Positions 34,407-42,408 of a stretch of 45,219 nucleotides of DNA are shown in pieces. Made by a program: the position numbers and the translations under genes. The stretch's first letter is position 1, and each line of letters opens with the position of its first letter. Under the pieces are notes generated by a model. It ran no database searches, had not been told where the DNA came from, and saw nothing but the letters and a program-made list of their open reading frames with translations. This DNA comes from Herbaspirillum sp. ASV7 (GTDB lineage Bacteria > Pseudomonadota > Gammaproteobacteria > Burkholderiales > Burkholderiaceae_D): the NCBI RefSeq assembly GCF_016429215.1, contig NZ_JAELUH010000041.1:1-45219 (forward strand), in the 5' to 3' direction.

Positions 34407-36401
34407 CTAAGGAGCGCTGTCGCTGTCCGGTCGGTAAAGCAGTTGTTCCACCGGCAGCCGCTCCGAGCGGGCAGTGGGTGCCGGGCCGGCACCCAGCCGG
34501 CCCATGTAGACGGGGGATAGCTGGTCATTGAAGATCAGGGCCGAGGCATCCTGCTCAAGCCGGCGCGCGCGCTCCTGCAGAGCCGGCAGGCGCGTGAAGG
34601 AGCGGCCCTCGCGGACATATCTGGAGAAGATCAGGGGCGTCAGTTCCGGCTGCATCACCAGGCCAAGGTGGGTCGCGGTCAGCCAGAAGCGCTGCACGGC
34701 GCGACCTGCCGCCACATAGTCGTCGATGCCCTGCGGGGCGCGCCGGGCCTTGAGCACGAAGTGAGCGGCGCAGGCCAGGCCCGGCACCAGATCCATCTGC
34801 AGGCGCGGAGCCCAGGTCCCCATCAGCGTATTCATCGTCGACAAACGCTCCCAGCTCACCATGGCCCATTTCATCAGCTTGAGGGTCATCTTGTCCACGC
34901 CCAGGGCCTGGTCCGGCACCTTGTCGGGACTGCGGCTGGCGTTCCAGTGGATGATGCGGCGATGGACCTCGTAGGCCTCGGGCATGGTCAGGCGCAGCTT
35001 GGCATTGTTGAACATCAGCCATGCAGTCTTGAGCTTGGGGCCGAAACCCTCGATCCAGTCGATCGTGTAGTCCGGGCCGACAGCTGCCTCCAGCGCTTTC
35101 TTTTCGTCCTCGCGCAGGGGGCGGGTGTGCATCGGGCGTCGCTGCACGCTGCGCTTTTCGATGGCATCGAGCAGGAGGCTGGGCGCGATCCCGGGATCGT
35201 GCGAGAAACGGAGATCGAACAGGGGCGTCTCGACCGGGCTGTCCGGGCGCCGCGAGCAGGTCGTGCGCAAGCCCTGGGCGCTGGCGGCGATGGTGATGGT
35301 TTCCAGCAGGGCGCCCACCGAGATCTGGCTGGGGTGACCGTCCAGGTCGTAGACGGTGTCGGCGCGGGTGTCGTAGGCGTGCACCACCAGATGGTCGGGC
35401 GCGACCACTTCGAAGCGCCAGCACTGGGTGTTGTCGCCGCTGGGCGCCCAACGTGCCAGATCCAGGATGCGGTAAATGGAAGGGGGGATGTCCACCTTGC
35501 TGGCCTCGCTACCGCTTGCCGTCGGAGTCGCGCCGGCCAGGGCGCTGCGCATCTGCTTGCCGGCGATGGCGATCATCAGGCGGTGCAGTGGGTGGCGGTT
35601 GCCGCCGGGACGCCAGGTGCGCACCAGCTTGTTGCGATAGGCGTCGAACTGCACACCATGCGGCGCGGCCAGGACCTTGCCGCGCCCGAGCAGGATCTTC
35701 AAGGCCTCGGTACCGACCACACCCGCGCACAACTGGCAGGCCATCATGGTCGACGGGCCGCGCCGCTCGGCAAAGTTCACCGACTCCGGCACCACCAGGT
35801 AAGGGCGGTGCAGGCCGGCAGGAGCCAGACCCACCACGAAGCGGATGGCCTTGTCGAGATCGGACAGATCGCCCCACTGAAAATACTCTTCGAAGCTCAT
35901 CCCGCCCGGCAGGAAATTGAGCAGAGCCGCTCCCATGCCCAGGGGCGCCGCGGTGGTCGCCGGGATGCGCAGCTCGGCGCACATGGCGAAGGTCTGCTGA
36001 CGCGCATCGAAAGCAAAGAAGTCCAGGGCATCCACATACAGATCGACCCCGGTCAGGAATTCGCGCAGGTTGTTCTGGTTGACCCCCTCGGGGAAGATCT
36101 TGATCTCGATCTCGGGATTGATGTCACGCGCCATGCGCGCCAGCACTTCGGACTTGGGCTGGTCCACGGTCGACATCATGGCTCCGACCTGGCGGTTGAA
36201 GTTGTGGATGTCGAAGGTATCGAAATCGGCGATGTGGAATTTGGTGATCCCCAGGCGTGCCAGGGTCAGCAGGTGGACTCCGCCGACGCCGCCACCGCCG
36301 GCGATGGCAACCCGTTTGTTGCGCAGGATTTGCTGTTCCTGCGGGGTCACCCAGCCAATATTGCGTGAGAACGCCTTTTCATAGCTAAAAGAAATGCTCA
36401 T
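34407..36401 (-). CDS. E1/ThiF-type adenylyltransferase fused to a nitroreductase
   Basis: 664 residues. N-terminal E1-like domain (about 1-285): nucleotide loop G-G-G-G-V-G-G (35-41), acidic D59 and D61, N-R-Q (69-71) and K83, the residues that hold ATP in ThiF/MoeB/E1, and M-A-C-Q-L-C-A-G near residue 220. After a linker, a nitroreductase-type FMN domain (about 300-600) starts A-R-W-A-P-S-G-D-N-T-Q-C-W and ends in a long helical tail. E1 enzymes adenylate a carboxylate; nitroreductase-like oxidases of peptide pathways oxidise heterocycles. So the fusion could activate and oxidise the N-acyl amino acid made by the neighbour. No ribosome site is seen: the leader is pyrimidine-rich. Function is inferred. 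Confidence 0.85.
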   Translation of the reverse strand: MSISFSYEKAFSRNIGWVTPQEQQILRNKRVAIAGGGGVGGVHLLTLARLGITKFHIADFDTFDIHNFNRQVGAMMSTVDQPKSEVLARMARDINPEIEIKIFPEGVNQNNLREFLTGVDLYVDALDFFAFDARQQTFAMCAELRIPATTAAPLGMGAALLNFLPGGMSFEEYFQWGDLSDLDKAIRFVVGLAPAGLHRPYLVVPESVNFAERRGPSTMMACQLCAGVVGTEALKILLGRGKVLAAPHGVQFDAYRNKLVRTWRPGGNRHPLHRLMIAIAGKQMRSALAGATPTASGSEASKVDIPPSIYRILDLARWAPSGDNTQCWRFEVVAPDHLVVHAYDTRADTVYDLDGHPSQISVGALLETITIAASAQGLRTTCSRRPDSPVETPLFDLRFSHDPGIAPSLLLDAIEKRSVQRRPMHTRPLREDEKKALEAAVGPDYTIDWIEGFGPKLKTAWLMFNNAKLRLTMPEAYEVHRRIIHWNASRSPDKVPDQALGVDKMTLKLMKWAMVSWERLSTMNTLMGTWAPRLQMDLVPGLACAAHFVLKARRAPQGIDDYVAAGRAVQRFWLTATHLGLVMQPELTPLIFSRYVREGRSFTRLPALQERARRLEQDASALIFNDQLSPVYMGRLGAGPAPTARSERLPVEQLLYRPDSDSAP

Positions 36402-36436
36402 CGATGGAGGGGAGGGCGTAAGAGGGGTTGAGGAGG

Positions 36437-37216
36437 TCAGGCGGCGTGCAGTTCATCCATGCGCATGAGGCGATTGATGATGCCGTATTCCTCACGCGGG
36501 GAGAAGAAATAGGGATAGAACGAACGCTCTGTGGTGCCGCCTTCGGCATCGAAGGTACCGCCATATTTCTCGATCTGCTTGGTCACGTACTCGAAGTTCA
36601 CGCGCAGCAGGTAGGCCGGTGCATTCACGCGCGGATTGATCTTCAGCTCGCCTTCCTGCTCGAAACCCAGCATGCGCTCGTAGAAACGGCGATGGCGCGG
36701 ATTGACTTCGATGACGATGTCGGTGCAATCGTAGATGTTACGGGCATAGATCACCGCCAGGTGGAACAGATTGGCCAGCGCGTTTTTCGAGCGCACCGAG
36801 GGATCGAAGGCGAACTTGGTGAATTCACAGAGGCGGGCACCGCGGCGGCGGTGGACGTCCAGCTCTTCCTTGAAAATCTGGTCGGCCATCAGGCCGATCG
36901 GCGAGTCGATCCCGATGGTGAGTGTCCCCACTGTCTCACCCTTGTCCGTGGCGGTCAGGGTAATGCGATTGGGGTCATCAGTGAGCTGGTGGGTACCGGG
37001 ATAACCCCGCCAGGCGTACATCTTGTTGATCAGCATGCTTGCCGAACTACGCCCGGCCGCCGTGTCGGTCAGTCGTATTCCATACGAATCGCTATTCACG
37101 ATTACGTCCTCTAATTGTGAGGGCGTCATATTATCGCGCTCATCCAAATCCTGAGCGCCCGATAGGGATAAGTCCGCTCTACCCTCAGGATTCTTGAACT
37201 CCGGGAACGCTGTCAT
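36437..37216 (-). CDS. FeeM-type N-acyl amino acid synthase (GNAT fold)
   Basis: 259 residues from the ATG at 37216 (a GTG directly before it is an alternative). The body is a FeeM-type acyltransferase: A-W-R-G-Y, T-L-T-A-T-D-K-G-E-T-V-G-T-L-T-I-G-I-D-S, C-E-F-T-K-F-A-F-D, L-A-N-L-F-H-L-A-V-I-Y-A-R, and V-I-E-V-N-P-R-H-R-R-F-Y-E-R-M-L-G-F. FeeM uses acyl-ACP to acylate an amino acid such as tyrosine; exosortase-associated acyltransferases are relatives. A 37-residue N-terminal extension rich in D/E precedes the domain. It is upstream of the E1-nitroreductase by 35 bp on the same strand and probably cotranscribed. Substrates are not readable from sequence. Confidence 0.85.
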   Translation of the reverse strand: MTAFPEFKNPEGRADLSLSGAQDLDERDNMTPSQLEDVIVNSDSYGIRLTDTAAGRSSASMLINKMYAWRGYPGTHQLTDDPNRITLTATDKGETVGTLTIGIDSPIGLMADQIFKEELDVHRRRGARLCEFTKFAFDPSVRSKNALANLFHLAVIYARNIYDCTDIVIEVNPRHRRFYERMLGFEQEGELKINPRVNAPAYLLRVNFEYVTKQIEKYGGTFDAEGGTTERSFYPYFFSPREEYGIINRLMRMDELHAA

Positions 37217-37605
37217 CACTGGGTACCCCTATGAGTGGACGTCCTCGGGCTGGTGTACGCCCGCTTGGACGCTCAGTTGGCGGCCGACACATCAGCGTCG
37301 GCTTATATTTTCTTCAACTTTGTGGCCCTAATATTAACGATTTAACGACTCTTGATCAACGCACGAGTCAAGGAACCCTGCAAAAGATCAGTTCAGAACC
37401 AACACTTTATCGAGATTTCGCACAAGAGCAGGGCAGGAGAGGCCATGGACGCCTGCTCACTCAGGCGAGGTTGCTCGAGAGCATGAGTTTTTCAGATTGC
37501 TCTTGAGCAAGGTTGGGATCGTTGGGATGTGCGTCTGACCTGTCTGAGTTAATTGACGATGATTCAGTTTGTCGCATTCGGCGTCGCTGACCAAGAAGAC
37601 GGTCA
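37217..37605. promoter_or_regulatory. Intergenic region upstream of the N-acyl amino acid synthase
   Basis: 389 bp without a gene. An AT-rich block (37300-37350, with CTAATATTAACGATTTAAC) is the probable promoter of the FeeM-like gene. TTGATCAA near 37350 is an 8-bp palindrome but lacks the 4-bp spacer of an FNR box. TTGCTC ... GAGCAA motifs at 37470-37512 could form a hairpin downstream of the FNR gene. Confidence 0.35.
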
Positions 37606-38454
37606 TCAGGCGCTGCGCGCGCTGGCGGCCGTGCGTTCAAGGGCCAGTACCTGGCCCATCTCCCTTGCCTGCGCCTGGGCGCAGGGTCGCTCCATCTGGT
37701 CCTGTTCATACTGGTCCCAGGAGATGGTGCCGCTGGCCAGTTCTCCGAGTGCCTCAACGGCCAGTACACGCACGTGACGCACGCTGACCTCGATCAGGCC
37801 GGCTTTCCGGAAGCGGGTGATGAGACGGCTCATGCTTTCATTGGTCAGCCCGAGGAAGAGACCGATATCGGTCCTGCTCATGCGCAACGAGAAATCGGTT
37901 GCGGAGTGGCCGCTACGTGAGGAAATGCGCGACAGGTCCAACAGGAAGGAGGCAAAGCGCTGCTCCGACCTGGACTTCAGCAACAGGCTTTGCTGCTGCA
38001 TCGACGCCACCTCGTTGCTCAGTCGATGCAGGATCTGATGCTGCAGGCTGGGAATCTTTCTCGACAGATATTCCAGCCCGCTGAAGCAGACCTCGCAGAT
38101 CTGGCTGTCTTCGAGTGCGATCGCATCGACGTCGTAGCGGGAGTGCGATGCGCTCTCCGTTCCCAGCAGGTCACCCACATGGTGGAAGGCGATGACATCC
38201 ACGCCACCCTGGGCGGACACGCGTACAGTCTTGAAACTGCCCATGCGAATGATGAAGAGCTTGGTGCATTCGTCATGCGCGCGATAGGCAAACTGGCCCC
38301 GCAAGACCCTCCGGCGCCGACCCACCAATTGTTCGAATTGTTCGATCTCCGAAGCGCTCAGGTCGCGGGGAAAGCACTGCCGCCGCACGATGCAACTCTT
38401 GCACGTCAGAACGGGAAACAATCGGCCGCTGGCGGTGGTGTCGGACTTGCTCAT
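37606..38454 (-). CDS. FNR-type oxygen-sensing transcription regulator
   Basis: 282 residues from the ATG at 38454 (AGGAG upstream). The N-terminus has C18-x2-C21-x5-C27 and a fourth cysteine C120 in I-C-E-V-C-F, the same spacing and context as the [4Fe-4S] ligands of E. coli FNR. The cNMP-like barrel (about 40-160) is followed by the dimer helix and the helix-turn-helix D-I-G-L-F-L-G-L-T-N-E-S-M-S-R-L-I-T-R-F, which fits the FNR contact motif E-x-x-S-R. It should bind TTGAT-N4-ATCAA when oxygen is low. It carries an extra C-terminal tail of about 50 residues not found in FNR. An FNR-like site is upstream of its own gene. Confidence 0.9.
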   Translation of the reverse strand: MSKSDTTASGRLFPVLTCKSCIVRRQCFPRDLSASEIEQFEQLVGRRRRVLRGQFAYRAHDECTKLFIIRMGSFKTVRVSAQGGVDVIAFHHVGDLLGTESASHSRYDVDAIALEDSQICEVCFSGLEYLSRKIPSLQHQILHRLSNEVASMQQQSLLLKSRSEQRFASFLLDLSRISSRSGHSATDFSLRMSRTDIGLFLGLTNESMSRLITRFRKAGLIEVSVRHVRVLAVEALGELASGTISWDQYEQDQMERPCAQAQAREMGQVLALERTAASARSA

Positions 38455-38767
38455 TTCTGGCTCCTGGCTCCTGGCCCCCGGGCGAGTGGTGGCGCGATGG
38501 GTGGGGGACCACTTGCGGACGGCAAGAAAAATCCTCGACGAGAGCGCTGTTTCCCTCCGGGCATCACTGGAACGATTCAATGTTCAGTGCACTGGTTTCC
38601 TCCGTTTGATTCATCTTAGTAGCGCTGGATGCGATTGAAAGCGGTGGCTTTTGACTGGCATCAATCATTCAATCTAAAGCCATAGAAAATCATGGTATCG
38701 GCGGCTAGCAGCGGGCCGGCGGGTAGGGCGCCCTGGCGGCCCATCGTTGGCGCACGCTGAAGTTCGC
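38455..38767. promoter_or_regulatory. Intergenic region upstream of the FNR gene
   Basis: 313 bp between the FNR start and the enoyl reductase stop. It contains the FNR-like box at 38651-38664. Apart from that I see no gene; the GC-rich segment near 38700-38760 has no convincing terminator T run. Confidence 0.4.
38651..38664. promoter_or_regulatory. FNR-like box, upstream of the FNR gene
   Basis: TTGACTGGCATCAA differs from TTGAT-N4-ATCAA at one place. It lies about 190 bp before the FNR start, so autoregulation is possible. The distance is large and no -10 box fits well. Confidence 0.55.
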
Positions 38768-39535
38768 TCAGGCGACGATGTGATAGCCCGCGTCGACGTA
38801 CAGGGTGTTCCCCGTGATGACGCTGGAGGAATCGCTGGCCAGAAAGCTGCACAGATCACCGACGTCATCAATATTGGCCAGCCGGCGCATGGGCGAACGG
38901 CGCGCCGCATCGGTAAGGAATTCCTCGAAGCAGTGCAGTCCGGACGCGGCCCTGGTGGCCAGCGGACCAGGCGACACGGCATTGACACGGATGCCGGCCG
39001 GTCCGAGGTCGCTGGCCAGATAACGGACGCTGGCCTCCAGTGCGGCCTTGACCGGCCCCATCACACCGTAGTTGCTGACGACCTCGTCGGCACCGACATA
39101 GCTCATGGTGATCAGGCTGCCGCCATTCTTCATCAGGGGCTGCGCCAGACGGGCCATGCGAATAAAGGAATGGCAGGACACGTCCATCGCCTTGGCAAAT
39201 CCTTCGGGCGAACAATTCACGACGCGGTCATGCAGGTCCGCCGCCGGTGCATAGGCGATCGAATGCAGGACGAAGTCGAGCCGCCCCCACTGCGTGGTGA
39301 TCAGTTCGAAGAGTTGCTCCATCTCGCCGGGATGACTGACGTCCAGTTGGCTCATGATGCTGGCCTGCACCTGATCGGCCAGAGGTTCCACATAGCGGCG
39401 TGCCTTGTCGTTGAGCCAGGTCACGGCCAGCTCGGCTCCCGCCGCATGCATTGCCCGCGCGCAACCCCAGGCGATGCTGTGCTTGTCGGCAATACCGACC
39501 ACCAGTCCTCTTTTTCCTTCCAGCAAAAACGGCAT
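38768..39535 (-). CDS. fabI: Enoyl-ACP reductase (FabI type)
   Basis: 255 residues from the ATG at 39535 (GGAG upstream). FabI-type short-chain reductase: N-terminal G-I-A-D-K-H-S-I-A-W-G, H-S-I-A-Y-A (substrate loop), active-site N-Y-G-V-M-G-P-V-K-A-A-L-E-A (Tyr-x6-Lys), then P-G-P-L-A-T-R-A-A. It reduces the enoyl-ACP at the end of the fatty acid cycle. The location between an FNR regulator and a phasin, near an acyl transferase gene, suggests an extra copy for special use in low oxygen or for the lipid product, in addition to the housekeeping enzyme elsewhere. An FNR-like box lies upstream. Confidence 0.9.
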   Translation of the reverse strand: MPFLLEGKRGLVVGIADKHSIAWGCARAMHAAGAELAVTWLNDKARRYVEPLADQVQASIMSQLDVSHPGEMEQLFELITTQWGRLDFVLHSIAYAPAADLHDRVVNCSPEGFAKAMDVSCHSFIRMARLAQPLMKNGGSLITMSYVGADEVVSNYGVMGPVKAALEASVRYLASDLGPAGIRVNAVSPGPLATRAASGLHCFEEFLTDAARRSPMRRLANIDDVGDLCSFLASDSSSVITGNTLYVDAGYHIVA

Positions 39536-39837
39536 CCTGTTTCTCCATGATGTAGGTTCCGGGCGCGTGGTCCCGCTGCCCTGAAGTTGCTCCGCCAAGA
39601 CGCGGAGGGGTGGTACGGGCACATGGGTGTGCGCCCGCCAGGCTTGCCAGGCGGGCCACCAGGAACCCTCGACAACGGGGGGCTCGGCAGCCCATTGAAT
39701 TGAGCCGCGCGCAGCGGTGCTCATGCCGTTGCTGGGTTGTCGAGAGATATCGCATGGGCGCTCCGGGAATTTTCCCCGGAGCCAGTGGGTGCCGGGATCG
39801 CATTTGGCAACTCTGCTCCATGCTCAGCTTGAGGCTA

Positions 39838-39851
39838 CTGATGTAAGTCAA
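39838..39851. promoter_or_regulatory. FNR-like box, fabI side
   Basis: CTGATGTAAGTCAA, whose reverse complement is TTGACTTACATCAG. Compared with the box at 39890 it differs at one spacer base and lies in the opposite orientation. It is about 300 bp before fabI, so a long leader would be needed. Confidence 0.5.
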
Positions 39852-39889
39852 GGCGCCCAGAAGGGCTAGGAGCTTTCCCCTATTCGAAC

Positions 39890-39930
39890 TTGACTTGCAT
39901 CAGTTTTGCGCCCCGTGCGATCCGTAAAAT
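39890..39930 (+). promoter_or_regulatory. FNR-like box and -10 element of the phasin promoter
   Basis: TTGACTTGCATCAG (39890-39903) with TAAAAT at 39925-39930. A transcription start about 7 bp after the -10 box would be near 39938, 41.5 bp from the centre of the FNR box: the class II FNR activation geometry. Confidence 0.6.
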
Positions 39931-40010
39931 CTTCATGTGGATTCCAGACCTTGTCAGGATCTCGGTATTCACCATTGCTCAAGTAGCGCCCGTTTCGGAA
40001 AGGAAATCCC

Positions 40011-40610
40011 ATGGCTGCCGCCAATATGGATAAGTACGCCGACCTCTGGCTGGTCTGGGCCAGCCATCAAATCGAGTCGGGTGTCGAACTTGGCGCCGGC
40101 ACGCTGGAATGCCTGAGCAAGATCTATGACCTCGACACCAATTTCCTGCGTCAAGAAACAGGTAATGCGATCTTGCTGGCCAAGCAATGCGTAGAGGCGA
40201 GAACGCCGGTGGAAGCTGCCTCGATGGTGGCCGAACGCTGGCGCGGTGGGCTGCAGGAAAGCGCGGCCTTTGCCGGGCAGTTGGGTAAGCTGCTCGGCGA
40301 TGTCACGGTCAAACTGAATCATTCGCTGCAACAGCGGATGGTCGAGATGAACAAGGAGTGCGCCACTTGCGTGCACAGCGCCGGTGATCATCACCTGGCC
40401 GGCAATGGAGATCTGTCTCACCTGTTCGAGAAGAGCCTCCAGGAGATGCCGGGCATGTTCGGCAAGATGATGGAAAGTGGCAAGCAGATCAGCGAAGCCT
40501 GGAGCGATAGCCTCAGACACGTCGCACCGCAGATGCTTGCCGCAGCCGCTGTTGCCAATGACCAGCACGCCAGGAAATCGGCCGGCAAGACCGCCAAGGC
40601 CGGATCCTGA
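40011..40610 (+). CDS. Phasin-family protein
   Basis: 199 residues, mostly amphipathic helix with a heptad-like pattern and no signal or membrane segment. The middle (V-E-A-A-S-M-V-A-E-R-W-R-G-G-L-Q-E-S-A-A-F) and the Ala/Lys-rich C-terminus (H-A-R-K-S-A-G-K-T-A-K-A) are typical of Burkholderiales phasins, which coat polyhydroxyalkanoate granules. The family is weakly conserved, so the call is by style. GGAAAGGAAATCCC precedes the ATG. It is directly downstream of the class II FNR promoter, fitting low-oxygen expression. Confidence 0.65.
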   Translation: MAAANMDKYADLWLVWASHQIESGVELGAGTLECLSKIYDLDTNFLRQETGNAILLAKQCVEARTPVEAASMVAERWRGGLQESAAFAGQLGKLLGDVTVKLNHSLQQRMVEMNKECATCVHSAGDHHLAGNGDLSHLFEKSLQEMPGMFGKMMESGKQISEAWSDSLRHVAPQMLAAAAVANDQHARKSAGKTAKAGS

Positions 40611-40642
40611 TGGGGACACGGTCCAATCCGGGAGATTCCTCG

Positions 40643-40845
40643 ATGAGCATCTGCAAAAAATCCTTGTTCCCACCGATGGGCCGACGCTGGCCGGAAAAGC
40701 CGTCGAAGCGGCCATCCGGTTCGCCAGCGAAAACGGCAGCAGTCTGGTGGGCCTGTCGGTGGCGGAGGATACCGGTTCCGGTCTTTCGCCAGGCCGCCCG
40801 CTTGCGCAAGCCGGCGGGCATGTTGACGCTTCTCGAAGGAGCAGG
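40643..40845 (+). pseudogene. Broken universal stress protein gene (frameshift and truncation)
   Basis: The ATG at 40643 gives M-S-I-C-K-K, then a run of six A (after TGC) has lost one base. In the other frame the sequence goes on as a normal UspA start: I-L-V-P-T-D-G-P-T-L-A-G-K-A-V-E-A-A-I-R-F-A-S-E-N-G-S-S-L-V-G-L-S-V-A-E-D. After about 45 residues the resemblance ends, where a full UspA domain has about 145. So one frameshift and a large 3' deletion are both visible. It lies between the phasin and BON genes, where low-oxygen loci often have usp genes. Confidence 0.7.
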
Positions 40846-41499
40846 ATGATGAAAAGCGACCATCAATTGAGGCAAGAAGTCATGGACGAACTGTCCTGGG
40901 ATACGGCCTTCGATGACAATCGCATCGGCGTGGAGGTGGTCGACGGGATCGTGACGCTGACCGGTCATCTTTCCAGTTATGCGCAAAAGTACGCCGCCGA
41001 ACGCGCAGCCTTGCGGGTGGGCGGTCTCAAGGGCCTGGCGGTAGAAATCGACGTTCGACTGCCCGGGGCGAGCCAGAGACTGGATAGCGAAATCGCGGCA
41101 TCGGCCAGGAACGCGATCGAATGGAACGTTGTACTACCCAGAGAAGGCATCCAGATCAAGGTGGAAAATGGCTGGATCACCTTGTCAGGCCAGGTCGAAT
41201 TTGACTACCAGCGCGAAGCTGCCGAGCAGTCGCTGAGGAATCTGTTCGGCCTGATCGGGATCAGCAACCAGATCAAGGTACAAGCCCGCGCCGTGCCGCG
41301 AGACATCAAAAGCAGCATTGAGGCGGCCTTGCAGAGACGGGCACATGTCCAGACCAAGGCCTTGTACGTGACCGTCAATGACAGGGTGGTGACGCTCACG
41401 GGAATGGTGAGCTCCCTTGCTGAACGGCAAGAGGCTTGCCGGGCGGCGCTGCATACGCCGGGGGTGGAACGGGTCATCGACGATATCGTGGTGGTTTAA
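40846..41499 (+). CDS. Triple BON-domain protein
   Basis: 217 residues from the first of two ATGs (40846 and 40849) after AAGGAG. Three BON repeats: the first from about V-M-D-E-L-S-W-D with G-I-V-T-L-T-G-H-L, the second from E-I-A-A-S-A-R-N-A-I-E-W with G-W-I-T-L-S-G-Q-V, the third from S-S-I-E-A-A-L-Q-R-R-A with R-V-V-T-L-T-G-M-V. There is no signal peptide, so it acts in the cytoplasm, unlike OsmY. BON domains bind phospholipid or other surfaces. It follows the broken usp gene and probably was in the phasin transcript. Confidence 0.9.
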   Translation: MMKSDHQLRQEVMDELSWDTAFDDNRIGVEVVDGIVTLTGHLSSYAQKYAAERAALRVGGLKGLAVEIDVRLPGASQRLDSEIAASARNAIEWNVVLPREGIQIKVENGWITLSGQVEFDYQREAAEQSLRNLFGLIGISNQIKVQARAVPRDIKSSIEAALQRRAHVQTKALYVTVNDRVVTLTGMVSSLAERQEACRAALHTPGVERVIDDIVVV

Positions 41500-41985
41500 G
41501 ACCTTCTGCTGGCGTGGAGACAGGGACTGCCGCGCTGAGCGCTGTGAGCCTTGAGGCAAATTTTCGGATATCAGCGTAAAAGCAACCAATCCGTCCTATG
41601 GATGCTGGGCACGGCGTCCCACTTGGGATTGGGTTTCAAAGGCATTGATCGTCGAATTACAACCCGAAGAGGACGTAAATCTTTCTTCACAACGAATCGT
41701 CTCCGCCGGAATGCGCGTGGCCCCGTCATGCGGGAAATTTCTCGTTCTTCTCGACTGCGCTCACGCAGTGGATTCATGGAATTATAGTCTTCCGATTTAC
41801 ATCAAACTTTTGCGGTGTCGGTGCTCAATTCACAGCGTCATCCCTTGTGCCTGCTCTCTTAAACGCCCCACACAGCTCCGCGAGTGGGCATCGCCGACCG
41901 CCAGGAGAGGCCTCATAGTGTCGCGTCCCGCAATTACCTTCGGATGCGCGGCATATGTCTATGTCGCCATGCGTAAGCGTATCCC
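41500..41985. other. Lower-GC stretch without a recognisable gene
   Basis: The base composition drops visibly below the flanks. Open frames exist on the plus strand (41551-41787 and 41645-41998) but they have unusual codon use, no ribosome site and no resemblance to any family I know. I treat it as non-coding or decayed DNA. Confidence 0.4.
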
Positions 41986-42310
41986 TCATGTGAAGTAGCT
42001 GCCAGTACCAATGAGCGTTTCAAAGGCCTGCTCTACCTCCGGCGGAAGGCCAGTTAGTTGACCATCACGAACCCGCTGGAACGTTTTCGCGTTGACTGCG
42101 GGAATCCTCGACATGTCTTCCTTAAGAGGCATGTACGATTTGCCGAGCACAATCAACTGCCGAACACAGCTCCTGAATTTCAGACTCGATTACGGCTGCC
42201 AATTTTCTTGAGTGGTCAAGTTCTGTGTATCCGTGCGCATTGAAGTATTCCACATCAAGAGCTGCTTCAAGCTCTTCGCGGTCGTCTTTGCCGAGTCCTG
42301 GGGTACCCGC
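41986..42310 (-). pseudogene. Unrecognised coding remnant in two frames
   Basis: The minus strand has a protein-like frame ending at 42122 (D-D-R-E-E-L-E-A-A-L-D-V-E-Y-F-N-A-H-G and on to Q-I-V-H-A-S) and a second frame that runs on to the stop at 41986 (I-V-L-G-K-S-Y-M-P-L-K-E-D-M-S-R-I-P-A-V-N ... I-G-T-G-S-Y-F-T). Both look like real protein but lack a clear start, and the junction at about 42125-42140 looks like a frameshift. GC is lower than in the flanking genes. I do not recognise a family. Confidence 0.4.
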
Positions 42311-42408
42311 TGCTGCTGGCGCGCAATGGCCAAGCGGCAGGGCGGGCGTGAGGGCCGCGAAGATCTCAGCACGGCCGGCACCAGTGCGCTCACGGCGTGG
42401 ACCGTCGG

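Larger units (their letters stand above)
39536..40010. promoter_or_regulatory. Divergent regulatory region between fabI and the phasin gene
   Basis: 475 bp without a supportable gene. It holds two FNR-like boxes (39838-39851 and 39890-39903), an 8-bp inverted repeat GCTCCGGG / CCCGGAGC (39760-39782) and a -10 box TAAAAT (39925-39930) for the phasin gene. Confidence 0.55.

Noticed and set aside
34668..36368. Long plus-strand open frame (566 codons) opposite the E1-nitroreductase
   Set aside because: Same reason: the minus-strand protein shows real E1 and nitroreductase motifs, the other none.
37346..37362. TTGATCAA as an FNR box before the acyl synthase
   Set aside because: The two half-sites touch, without the four-base spacer FNR requires.
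40477..41499. A fused Usp-BON protein of 340 residues
   Set aside because: The start lies inside the phasin gene in another frame. The Usp part lacks its true start codon frame and two-thirds of the domain, and the BON gene has its own ribosome site.
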